Below, one piece after another: positions 18,327 to 25,964 of a stretch of DNA of 64,000 bases. This DNA comes from Clostridia bacterium (GTDB lineage: Bacteria; Bacillota; Clostridia; Peptostreptococcales; Acidaminobacteraceae), in NCBI GenBank assembly GCA_018399635.1, contig JAGYOH010000016.1, positions 1 through 64,000 on the forward strand, written 5' to 3'. The notes under the pieces are model-generated. The model searched no databases. It was not told where the DNA came from and saw only the letters and a list, made by a program, of their open reading frames with translations. The first letter of the stretch is position 1. The number at the start of each line of letters is the position of its first letter. The position numbers were made by a program, and so were the translations under genes.

Positions 18327-20039
18327 ATGTACTTAAAAAAATCATTCAATCGAAAAACCGGTAGAACCTATTTATCAATTGCAGAGAGCTTTCGAGATAA
18401 AGTCACTAAGAAGTCCAAATCTAAGACAATACAATCATTAGGGTATTTGGATGTGTTAGAAAAGAAATATCCAGATCCTATCAGCCATTTCACAGAAATC
18501 GTTGAAGCAATGGAAAATCAACGTCTTCAAGAAAGAATCAATATTCAATTGAATTTTTCAGCAGCTGAACAACTTGATGTAGGCACCAATAATCGAAAGA
18601 ACTTTGGATACGCCGCTTTTAGCTCGATTTATCATTCCTTAGAGATTGACAAATTTCTCATCGGTCGCCAGAAATCAACTGACATCAAAGCCAATACCAA
18701 CAACCTCATGAAACTCCTGGTTTACTCAAGACTTTTAGCGCCAGCTTCAAAAAAGAAAACCTATGAAAATAGAGAGCAGTTTTTTGAGAGAAGCAACTAT
18801 TCCTTAGATGATGTCTACCGTTCGTTGACTTTTCTTAACGACAAAGCCGATGACCTTCAACTTTGGATCAATGATCGAATCAAAGAAAAATATGGTCGGG
18901 ATACCAGTTTAGTCTATTACGATGTGACCAACTATTATTTCGAATCCGACACAGAGGATGACTTCCGGCGCAGAGGCGTTTCAAAAGAGCACCGACCCAA
19001 TCCGATTGTCCAGATGGGACTCTTCATGGATACGAATGGAATCCCTATTACCTATGACCTTTATTCAGGCAATACCAATGATTCTCTGACGTATCGCCCC
19101 ACCTTTTCACGTCTGAAAAAAGAATACGATCTTGGCAAAGTCATTGTGGTGGCCGACAAAGGCATGTCCACCGGAGACAATATCCATTACACGCTTTCAG
19201 CCAACGACGGCTATGTGTTCAGTCAAACGGCCCGTGGTGCCGACAAGGAGCTCAAGACCTTCATTCTTGAAGAAGAAGGTTATGAATGGATGGGGGATGA
19301 CTACAAGTACAAGGAACGATTGGCACCACGGGAAATCTGGATCACCAATACTTCCGGGAGAAAAGTCAAAAGGACAATCCATGAAAAGCAGGTGGTCTTC
19401 TATAGTGAAAAATATGCTAAAAAAGCCCGCTTCGAGCGAGAAAAAGCGCTTGATAAAGCCAAGAAACTTATCGCTTCCCCGGGCAGTTATCACAAAGCCA
19501 CATCCCATGGTGCCGCTGCTTATGTCAAGAACTTGAGCTTTGTGAAAGAAACTGGAGAAATCGCTTCAGGGAAAGATCTGAAGCTGGATGAAAACAAAAT
19601 CAAAGAACAGGAAGCTTTTGATGGTTATTATGTTTTGGTGACCAGTGAGTACGAGCAAACAGCAGGAAAAATCATCGATATTTATAGAGGCCTATGGAAG
19701 ATTGAGGAATCCTTCAAGGTGACGAAAAGTGACCTGGAGACAAGACCGGTTTATGTATCCACACAAGAACATATCAAGGCCCATTTTTTAACCTGTTTTG
19801 TCGCTCTGGTATTGGCAAGACTTCTCGAACATGTCACGGATCATCGACACAGCATTACCAAAATGATTGAAAGTCTGCAAAAGAGCACCTGTACCAACGT
19901 GCAGCAGAATTATTATCTTTTTGATTATTATGATGATGTCCTTGAGGATATTGGACTGGCTTTGAATGTTGATTTTTCAACAAGGATTAGAACTTTGCAA
20001 CAGATTAAAAAAAATATTTCCGACACTAAAAACCGTTGA
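18327..20039 (+). CDS. IS1634-family transposase, intact
   Basis: A full-length 570-residue DDE transposase. YYDVTNYYFE (about residues 199-208) and VVADKGMSTG (about 272-281) give the two Asp residues, and GLWKIEESFKVTKS (about 453-466) the Glu. RPVYVSTQEHIKAHFLTCF is the conserved C-terminal block. GGAGG lies 9 bp before the ATG, and an extended -10 (TGGTATAAT) lies about 30 bp upstream. Base composition is more AT-rich than the surrounding genes, consistent with recent arrival. It is followed by a terminator. Confidence 0.92.
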   Translation: MYLKKSFNRKTGRTYLSIAESFRDKVTKKSKSKTIQSLGYLDVLEKKYPDPISHFTEIVEAMENQRLQERINIQLNFSAAEQLDVGTNNRKNFGYAAFSSIYHSLEIDKFLIGRQKSTDIKANTNNLMKLLVYSRLLAPASKKKTYENREQFFERSNYSLDDVYRSLTFLNDKADDLQLWINDRIKEKYGRDTSLVYYDVTNYYFESDTEDDFRRRGVSKEHRPNPIVQMGLFMDTNGIPITYDLYSGNTNDSLTYRPTFSRLKKEYDLGKVIVVADKGMSTGDNIHYTLSANDGYVFSQTARGADKELKTFILEEEGYEWMGDDYKYKERLAPREIWITNTSGRKVKRTIHEKQVVFYSEKYAKKARFEREKALDKAKKLIASPGSYHKATSHGAAAYVKNLSFVKETGEIASGKDLKLDENKIKEQEAFDGYYVLVTSEYEQTAGKIIDIYRGLWKIEESFKVTKSDLETRPVYVSTQEHIKAHFLTCFVALVLARLLEHVTDHRHSITKMIESLQKSTCTNVQQNYYLFDYYDDVLEDIGLALNVDFSTRIRTLQQIKKNISDTKNR

Positions 20040-20068
20040 ATTTACGCTACACAAAAAAGAAAAAAAAG

Positions 20069-20113
20069 AAACCCATGAACCGTACTGATTCCAGTAGGTT
20101 TCATGGGTTTTTC
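20069..20113 (+). terminator. Terminator of the IS1634 transposase gene
   Basis: 11-bp stem AAACCCATGAA / TTCATGGGTTT with a T tail. Confidence 0.85.
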
Positions 20114-20172
20114 TGCTTCATTTGCTGCAAAACTCAAGGTCTCTGCCTTTGGTATGTAATGATTCACATTAA

Positions 20173-20248
20173 ATTATAAAAAATGTCCTAAAACCGTGCC
20201 ATCGATTCACCTTACATTTTCACCAGAAACTTTGCATCACTGTAAGGT
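20173..20248 (-). promoter_or_regulatory. Bce-type promoter B, orphaned
   Basis: Minus strand: ACCTTACA, 4 nt, TGCAAAGT, 12 nt, TGTAAGGT, 6 nt, ATGGCA, 18 nt, TATAAT. Spacing is identical to promoters A and C. It points into the IS1634 right end and probably once drove the GLUG-SLH gene beyond it. Confidence 0.75.
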
Positions 20249-20257
20249 GGCGGGCAA

Positions 20258-20286
20258 ACAAAAAGCCCCATCAATGGTGAAGGGGC
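20258..20286 (-). terminator. Terminator of the small kinase gene
   Basis: GCCCC.TCA / TGA.GGGGC hairpin followed on the minus strand by TTTTTGTTTG. Confidence 0.7.
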
Positions 20287-20375
20287 GGGGGTCATTTGCA
20301 AGGAGACCAGCCGGTTGAGCGGCATGACGTCGAAAACGGGTGGGGTGGATCAGGGTGACCGGGACCAGGGGCCTT

Positions 20376-21023
20376 CTAGAAGGCCAGAATCAATCTCATT
20401 CCCTTTGACTCGTTGCTTGTGACCTGGAGGCGGTGGGAAAGGCGGCCGGCAATCTGATGACACAGATACAGCTCGATGCCGGTGGTCTGTTTCATTTTCC
20501 TGGTTTCAGGGCCGGCGTAGTCCTCTTCCATGATGCGGGCCATATCCTCCCGGGTGGCGCTTTCAGAATGATTCTCGATGATCAGGCTTCCTTCACGGGC
20601 GGGGTCCATCTGGATGGTGATGGTATCTTTTTTGCTGTCCTTTGAGACGGCGAAGAGGGCCAGCTCTATCAGCAAAGTGAGCCATCTCTCATTGGAGAGG
20701 ACTTCACCCTGCAAGGGTTGCAGATCCAGCCTGTTCTCATGGGCGATGAATTGCAGCGCCGACCTTCTCAACACCCTTTTGACCGTGGCGTGAAGATCCA
20801 GGGGCTCCCGGCGGGTCTCCTCCGACAGGTCATGAACCTGCAGAAAAGGCAGGATGATATCGATGTATCGTTTCAAGGAGACGAGTTCAGCCTGCAGGTC
20901 CTTTCTCCGGGGAGCGGGATCCTGGTCGAGCAACAACTGCAGGGTCGTCAAAGCGGTGTTCATCTGATGGGTCACGATGCCGTAGTTCTCCTGGAGTTCA
21001 GCAATGAACGGTTTATTTTCCAT
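20376..21023 (-). CDS. Degenerate soluble BceS-like histidine kinase homologue
   Basis: A 215-residue protein resembling the cytoplasmic half of BceS-type kinases: a dimerisation helix with His in YGIVTHQMNTAL and the C-terminal TGIELYLCHQIAGRLSHRL block. It has no membrane segments. The ATP-binding marks are eroded: the N-box Asn is replaced in LIELALFAVSK, and the usual DNG of the G1 box reads ENHS, so kinase activity is doubtful. I place the start at 21023 (AAGGA about 10 bp upstream). The longer frame from 21143 would begin inside promoter C, whose -35 block ATGGCA only mimics a start codon. It could act as a phosphatase or adaptor for the adjacent response regulator. Confidence 0.7.
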   Translation of the reverse strand: MENKPFIAELQENYGIVTHQMNTALTTLQLLLDQDPAPRRKDLQAELVSLKRYIDIILPFLQVHDLSEETRREPLDLHATVKRVLRRSALQFIAHENRLDLQPLQGEVLSNERWLTLLIELALFAVSKDSKKDTITIQMDPAREGSLIIENHSESATREDMARIMEEDYAGPETRKMKQTTGIELYLCHQIAGRLSHRLQVTSNESKGMRLILAF

Positions 21024-21113
21024 TTGGCACTCATCCTTCAATTCAATCATTTGGGGCGGCCACTTCTTTGAAGAATCAAAGCGCTTCTTCAGGGCAAATC
21101 CCCCGTCCCAGCC

Positions 21114-21189
21114 AGTATAGTCAATCCTGTGCTTCTGTGCCATAGCTTTACCTTACAATTCCGTCGTGAAACTTACGCCCCTGCAAGGC
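21114..21189 (-). promoter_or_regulatory. Bce-type promoter C, for the degenerate kinase gene
   Basis: Minus strand: GCCTTGCA, 4 nt, CGTAAGTT, 12 nt, TGTAAGGT, 6 nt, ATGGCA, 18 nt, TATACT. Same geometry as A and B. It lies between the response regulator gene and the small kinase gene and implies autoregulation. Confidence 0.75.
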
Positions 21190-21216
21190 CCGTCAAGACA
21201 GGAGGATCTTTTGCGG

Positions 21217-21888
21217 TCAATCGATATAATAGCCCATCCCTCTTTTGGTCTTGATAAAATCCATCAGACCGATTGAGGCCATTTTTTTTCGCAACCGCGT
21301 CATGTTGACGGTCAAGGTGTTGTCATCCACAAAGGAGTCGTCATCCCAAAGACTGGTGATGAGGCTGTCTCTGGACAGGACCCGGCCGATGTGTGAGAAC
21401 AAGAGACGCAGGATCCGGTGCTCGTTCTTGGTCAACTCCAGTGTCTTCCCCTCATAATCCAGGGTGCTTCTGGAAAGGGTCAGCACCACCCCCCTGTGTT
21501 CGATCACGTCGAGTTCTTCCAGGTAGGAGTAGCTTCTTCTCAAGAGGGCGCCGATTTTCGTCACCAGCAGATCGATATTGAAGGGCTTGACCACAAAATC
21601 ATCGGCTCCCAGATTGATGGCCATGATCATGTTCATGTTGTCGGACAGGGATGAAATGAATATGATGGGGACCCTGGACTGCTTTCGGATGGCTTTGCAC
21701 CAGAAATACCCGTCATAATAGGGAAGATTGACATCCAGTATGACCAGATGGGGCTGGTAGTGGATGAACTGTTCCTGGATGGTCTTGAAATCCTGGACAT
21801 AGAGGACCTCATAATCCCAGGTTCTTAAATGGTAGGCCATGACCTTGGCCAGGGACAAATCATCCTCCACCAACATGATTTTATACAT
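21217..21888 (-). CDS. BceR-like OmpR-family response regulator
   Basis: 223 residues. The receiver domain has the acidic pocket (LVEDD), phospho-acceptor Asp in VILDVNLPYYDGYFWC and Lys in DDFVVKPF. The stretch YYDGYFWCKAIRKQS...GADDFVVKPF closely follows the BceR/YvcP group, which normally answers antimicrobial-peptide transporters. The C-terminal winged helix is complete (LELTKNEHRILRLLFSH...RLRKKMAS...TKRGMGYYID). The start is the ATG at 21888, overlapping the hybrid kinase stop by 8 nt; the longer open frame is spurious. No BceAB transporter is present in the window. Bce-type operators instead precede GLUG surface genes. Confidence 0.9.
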   Translation of the reverse strand: MYKIMLVEDDLSLAKVMAYHLRTWDYEVLYVQDFKTIQEQFIHYQPHLVILDVNLPYYDGYFWCKAIRKQSRVPIIFISSLSDNMNMIMAINLGADDFVVKPFNIDLLVTKIGALLRRSYSYLEELDVIEHRGVVLTLSRSTLDYEGKTLELTKNEHRILRLLFSHIGRVLSRDSLITSLWDDDSFVDDNTLTVNMTRLRKKMASIGLMDFIKTKRGMGYYID

Positions 21889-24097
21889 AATGAACCCCCT
21901 TCTCCAACCAGTATTTGAGACTTGCATATAATTCGAATCTGTCGATCGGCTTTGTGAGGCAGGCATCCATTCCGGCGGCTTTACAGGCGGCCTTGTTCTC
22001 TTCCATGGCATCCGCCGTCATGGCCAGAATCGGGGTACGCCGCCCCCCCTCCTTTTCCAGCTGACGGATCGCCATGGACGCCTGGTAGCCATCCATGACG
22101 GGCATATGACAATCCATCAGGATCAGGGCGTACCGGTGATGCTGACAGGCTTCCAGGGCCTGTTGGCCGTTTTCTGCGGTATGGACTTCCAATCCCATTT
22201 TTTCGAGGAGCTCGGTGGCGACAAGCTGATTGATGGTGACGTTATCCTCCACCAGGAGCAGGGGCTGGGGTGACGACAGGGCCAGGTCCCGGGTCCCGTC
22301 ATAGAAAGCCGGATCAGTCGGGTCGCCCAGGTCAAAGGGGTCGTCCTTCGGGACCTTGTCCAGCCATACCGTGAACCAGAACCGGGAGCCCAGACCCTCG
22401 CGGCTTTCCAGGTTGATGGTCCCCCCCATGAGCTCCACCAGCCTCTTGGCGATGGCCAGACCCAGTCCTGTTCCTTCAAAACGCCGGGTGGTGGAATTTT
22501 CAATCTGGGTGAATTTGTGAAAGAGCTTGACCGTGTCCTCGGCTTTGATGCCGATTCCCGTATCCCTGACCTCAAAGGAGACTTCACTCCTGCCGGCTTC
22601 ATCCCTCAGTCGCCGGACGGTTAGAACAACCCTGCCCCGGTCCGTGAACTTGAAGGCATTGCTCAGCAGATTCAGGAGAATCTGGGACAAGCGGATCCGG
22701 TCTCCTGAAAAAGTCGGGAATTCATCGAGAATCTCAACCTCGTAAGCCAAGGACTTGTGTTTGAAGTTGGACCTGACGATTTTGCTGACTTGCCGGACAA
22801 GGTCGTCAATGACCAGGGGATCATGGAGCAGGGTGACTTTGTGGGCTTCTATTTTCGCCAGGTCCAGGATATCGTTGGTGATGTTCAGGAGCAGGTTGGA
22901 GGACTCCTTGATGGTGGCCGCATATCTGACTTGTGCCTCAGTCAGGTCGGTGGCCAGCAGGAGTTGGGCCGAGCCGGCGATGCCGTTCAAGGGGGTCCTG
23001 ATTTCATGGCTCATGGTGGCCAGAAAGACGCTCTTTGCCGCATTCGCTTCCTCAGCGATTCGTTTGGCTTCGGCCATTTTCTGTTCAGAGTGAAGACGCT
23101 CCGTGACATCGACAATGATCATGTGGACCAGGTCCTGTCCATCCTGATTGAAGACGGCGGGGTAGACTTCAACCTCCCTGAGATTGCCACCGGAAACCAC
23201 CTGCCGGTCCAGATAGATCCGATCCATGGGGTCTTTCAGGTAGTCTGCAAAGGCATGTGTGGTGGTGGACAGATCATCGATGTGCTTTTCCTTGAGGGCG
23301 GCCAGGGAAAGACCGTAGTAGGCCATGGCCGCAGGGTTGGCATTGTCGATATTCCCCTTTGCGGGATCGATGACCAGTTGGACGGTTTTCGATTTGAGAA
23401 AGAGCTCCTGGTACTTCTGTTCGACGCGATTGTTCTCGATGATTTCAGACTGCAGATACAAGTAGATGATCAGGAGGGCGAAGGCTGTCATGACCCAGAC
23501 GACGGCGATGCCGTAAAATACGATTTGCAGGAGGGCGCCGAGGAAATTGGGGAAGACGAACATCATCAAGGCCAGGAACTCTTTCCGGCTGAGGGAGGCT
23601 CTTTTTCGAATCACGACGACGGCGGAGGCGATGAGGTACACATAGGCCGTCGCCGGCATCAGGGCGAAATAGTCTCCGCGATGGTAGACGTTGTAGGGGT
23701 CGACGTAAAAGGTGAAATTGCCGAAAACGCTGACGACGGAAAACAGGGTGTTCAAGAACAGGGGGATTCCTACCATGGCCAGCAATGAAGGGGTCAGATT
23801 TTTGACGGTTCTTGTAAAATTGAGGACATACAAAAGCCAAAGGGCCCCTGAAAAGGGGTTCAATATGTAAAAAACCATGACGATGAAGGTGAGAATCCCT
23901 CTTGAGGTATCCGAATCCTTTCCCGTGCTGAGATTGAGGAGCAGTTCAAAGATCAGGAGCAGGGCCGTGACCAGCAGCATGGTCGAAAAGATATGTTCAC
24001 CCGGGTCTTTATTTCCGAAGTGTTTGCGCATGTTGACGGCAATCAACAGAATAATCGCCAATCCCGTCAAGCTGGTCTGCACATAGTAGACTGACAA
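21881..24097 (-). CDS. Hybrid sensor histidine kinase with 7TM sensor, PAS and receiver domains
   Basis: About 738 residues. The N-terminal 225 residues hold about seven hydrophobic helices (7TM kinase sensor type). A PAS domain follows (about 225-345), then HisKA with MSHEIRTPLNG, HATPase_c with an intact N box (LLNLLSNAFKFTD), DTGIGI and GTGLGLAIAKRLVELMGG, and a C-terminal receiver (LLVEDN, LILMDCHMPVMDGY, LTKPID). A TTG at 24097 preceded by AGGGGGG is the best start; a GTG lies six codons upstream. It overlaps the response regulator gene, so the two are translationally coupled. Presumably phosphate passes through its receiver or directly to the BceR-like protein. The usual Bce sensor transporter is absent. 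Confidence 0.92.
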   Translation of the reverse strand: MSVYYVQTSLTGLAIILLIAVNMRKHFGNKDPGEHIFSTMLLVTALLLIFELLLNLSTGKDSDTSRGILTFIVMVFYILNPFSGALWLLYVLNFTRTVKNLTPSLLAMVGIPLFLNTLFSVVSVFGNFTFYVDPYNVYHRGDYFALMPATAYVYLIASAVVVIRKRASLSRKEFLALMMFVFPNFLGALLQIVFYGIAVVWVMTAFALLIIYLYLQSEIIENNRVEQKYQELFLKSKTVQLVIDPAKGNIDNANPAAMAYYGLSLAALKEKHIDDLSTTTHAFADYLKDPMDRIYLDRQVVSGGNLREVEVYPAVFNQDGQDLVHMIIVDVTERLHSEQKMAEAKRIAEEANAAKSVFLATMSHEIRTPLNGIAGSAQLLLATDLTEAQVRYAATIKESSNLLLNITNDILDLAKIEAHKVTLLHDPLVIDDLVRQVSKIVRSNFKHKSLAYEVEILDEFPTFSGDRIRLSQILLNLLSNAFKFTDRGRVVLTVRRLRDEAGRSEVSFEVRDTGIGIKAEDTVKLFHKFTQIENSTTRRFEGTGLGLAIAKRLVELMGGTINLESREGLGSRFWFTVWLDKVPKDDPFDLGDPTDPAFYDGTRDLALSSPQPLLLVEDNVTINQLVATELLEKMGLEVHTAENGQQALEACQHHRYALILMDCHMPVMDGYQASMAIRQLEKEGGRRTPILAMTADAMEENKAACKAAGMDACLTKPIDRFELYASLKYWLEKGVHYV

Positions 24098-24235
24098 GTG
24101 ATTCCCCCCTGTCACATTTATTCCTGGCGGTGGCGGCTGCGGGAATTTTCAATATTTCTCCGCCCGGCTGGTGGATTGAATTTTCATGGAAAGTCAAGGG
24201 TCCATGGCAGGCAAGTCGGACAAGTCTCTTGAGCC
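24098..24235. other. Intergenic, divergent upstream region
   Basis: Lies between the minus-strand signalling operon and the plus-strand glycan block. No gene recognised. A minus-strand promoter for the kinase operon must lie here, but no convincing -35/-10 pair was found. Confidence 0.4.
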
Positions 24236-24340
24236 GGGCTTCTTTAGAATACTAAAGACGTGGCTGCGAACTGTCGCGGTTCAGTGCCTGTCAAGCCCTC
24301 ATGAGAAGGGCGCAGTCCCCCGCCACCATATCGTGTTCCC
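24236..24340. ncRNA. Candidate structured RNA or multi-stem element
   Basis: A nested set of complementary segments: CTTTAG/CTAAAG hairpin at 24242-24257; then closing stem GTGGC (24260-24264) with GCCAC (24322-24326); inside it TGCG with CGCA, ACTG with CAGT, and GCCCT with AGGGC. This gives a three-way-junction fold on either strand. No known riboswitch consensus was recognised, so the strand and role are open. Confidence 0.35.
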
Positions 24341-24497
24341 GTCCTGCTCCCTGGTGATACCGACCCGGTCTTTCCTGCTCTAACCGGTACCTTGGTCCTG
24401 GTATTGATAAGTGATAACATTATCGTTTTCTTATTCTATCACAGAGACAAGCTGAAAGTCCATCAGCGGTGCCGGCGGGGGCAGTGGGACATCGATA

Positions 24498-24583
24498 AAA
24501 TTTCCTGATGGATGGTTTTGAAAGTGTTGTATAATATGTTTAGGAACAAAATCCTGCAATTGAACTGAACGTGAAAAAATTTT
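24498..24583 (+). promoter_or_regulatory. Glycan-block promoter/leader P1
   Basis: TTTCCTGATGGATGG, then TTGTATAATA (-10 at 24530-24535), then GCAATTGAACTGAAC and GTGAAAAAA. The same ordered blocks with the same spacing recur at 39598-39686 before the second glycan block. No good -35 is visible, suggesting activation or post-initiation control. The -10 lies 160 bp before the first start codon. Confidence 0.6.
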
Positions 24584-24598
24584 GAGTCGATGACCAGC

Positions 24599-24627
24599 GG
24601 TGCCGGGCGGGGATACCCGGACATTGT
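24599..24627 (+). repeat. REP-like element in the P1 leader
   Basis: GGTGCCGGGCGGGGATACCC followed by GGACATTGT. It can form a CCGGG/CCCGG hairpin in the leader RNA and matches the elements at 4080 and 6492. Confidence 0.45.
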
Positions 24628-24689
24628 CGGCTTGATCTGAGGAGATGAGTTGGTGAAAGATTTCTTGAGACTTGGCGGGAACCAGGCCC

Positions 24690-25964
24690 ATGACTAGGAA
24701 AAATAGGCCCTCGGAAAAGAAGACTGATCTGAGGCCCCCGGGCCGGGGGAAGGACAAGGTGGTGGTCCTGGCAGAACCCTACTGGCAGGAAGGCCACTTC
24801 GAGACCCAGATGCAGCTGTTTTTATCCCTGATCCTGCCTCAGGGCTTCCGGGTCATGGTGCTCTGCGCCGGGCCCGAGGTTGTCAGGGCCTGGGTGATGA
24901 AGGAGTTTCCGGATGATCAGGAGTCTTTTTTTGCGGACTATTATTATCTGGGGGATGAAGACGGCCTAAGGACCATCAAGACGGGAAGGGCCTGGGACCA
25001 TCTGGCCCGGGCGGTTGAAAGGGCCGAGGTCAGAAGCGGCTGGCGGGCGGATCTGGTATTCATCACCTTTGTGGACGCCTTCATCAATTACAGCTTTCGC
25101 AGCAGGGGCCCGGGTCGACGTTTCCAGTATCCCTGGGTGGGGCTCTATTTTCTGCCGGGATTCTTTCGCCACCGGGGAGGATTGCTGAAAAGACTGATTC
25201 AGCGGATTGATTACAGCCTGGTCAATCACATGAAAAACTGCCGGGGTCTGGGCATCCTGGACGAGGGGGTCCAAACCCCCATGCAGGCGGTTCTTAGCAG
25301 AAAAAAACTGGTGGTCTTTCCCGATGTCACCGATGAAAGACTGCCCGATGTCCCCCTGAAGAATCTGGATCGGATCAGGGAAGAGGCGGGGGACAGACCG
25401 ATTTTTGGATTGATCGGAGTCCTGCATAAAAGAAAGGGCCTCATCAGTTTCTTGAGAGGGATGGCGGCGATGGCTCCTGAAAAAGCCTATTTTCTCGTCG
25501 TGGGTCATCTGCCCATGGGCGACTACACCGAGGAGGAAGAAAGGGAAATCCAAGGGCTTCTGGTCACCTTGAACAGTGGCAGAGGCCGGGGGATTCTGGG
25601 CTATATGGAGGATCCGACAGTCTTCAACGCCTATATCGCGCTGTGCGATGTCCTCTTTCTGGCCTACGAAGGTTTTTATCACAGCAGTGGGATTCTCACC
25701 AAGGCCGCGGTGTTTGAAAAACCGGTGATTGCCTCAAAGGGATATTGCATGGGGGAACGGGTTGAAAAGTTCCGGATGGGATTGACGGTGTCTGAAGGCC
25801 ATGAAGATGAAATTCTCCAAGCCATGACGACCCTGTCGGAAATGAGCATCAGAAGGCGGATGACCGATGAGGCGCAGTTCAGCCGCTACCGGGAGAGCCA
25901 TAACCGGGGCCGGCTGGAAGAGGCCCTGAATGAATTGTTGACTATGGAGGGAGACGTGTCATGA
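24690..25964 (+). CDS. GT4-like glycosyltransferase
   Basis: About 424 residues with the two-domain layout of GT-B glycosyltransferases. The C-terminal half has a nucleotide-sugar domain: IFGLIGVLHKRKGLISFLRG, then YFLVVGHLPMGDY, then LCDVLFLAYEGFYHSSGILTK with the ExFxxSSG-like donor motif, and a C-terminal helix bundle. No membrane segment is visible. It is the first gene of glycan block 1. The ATG at 24690 is chosen; a TTG six codons upstream is possible, and neither has a strong ribosome binding site. It overlaps the next gene by ATGA. Donor and acceptor are unknown. Confidence 0.8.
   Translation: MTRKNRPSEKKTDLRPPGRGKDKVVVLAEPYWQEGHFETQMQLFLSLILPQGFRVMVLCAGPEVVRAWVMKEFPDDQESFFADYYYLGDEDGLRTIKTGRAWDHLARAVERAEVRSGWRADLVFITFVDAFINYSFRSRGPGRRFQYPWVGLYFLPGFFRHRGGLLKRLIQRIDYSLVNHMKNCRGLGILDEGVQTPMQAVLSRKKLVVFPDVTDERLPDVPLKNLDRIREEAGDRPIFGLIGVLHKRKGLISFLRGMAAMAPEKAYFLVVGHLPMGDYTEEEEREIQGLLVTLNSGRGRGILGYMEDPTVFNAYIALCDVLFLAYEGFYHSSGILTKAAVFEKPVIASKGYCMGERVEKFRMGLTVSEGHEDEILQAMTTLSEMSIRRRMTDEAQFSRYRESHNRGRLEEALNELLTMEGDVS

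Larger units (their letters stand above)
18174..20135 (+). mobile_element. Complete IS1634-family insertion sequence
   Basis: A GAGTTTTGCAGCAA-type sequence at 18174 recurs inverted at 20113-20135, giving imperfect terminal inverted repeats of about 22 bp around a 1.96-kb element. A hairpin lies just inside each end (18202-18250 and 20069-20113), insulating the transposase gene. No target-site duplication is obvious. The element lies between Bce-type promoter B and the remains of the GLUG-SLH gene. Confidence 0.75.

Noticed and set aside
20173-20248. ATGGCAC in the Bce-type promoters read as the -24 part of a sigma-54 promoter
   Set aside because: No TTGC at the required distance; instead all three copies have a TATAMT -10 exactly 18 bases downstream.
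22757-23093. Long plus-strand frames opposite the hybrid kinase gene (22757-23788)
   Set aside because: They are antisense shadows of a GC-rich gene; no ribosome site and no domain signature.
24116-24440. Cyclic-di-GMP, cobalamin or SAM riboswitch upstream of the kinase or glycan operons
   Set aside because: Stems are present, but none of the conserved core sequences of these riboswitches could be found.
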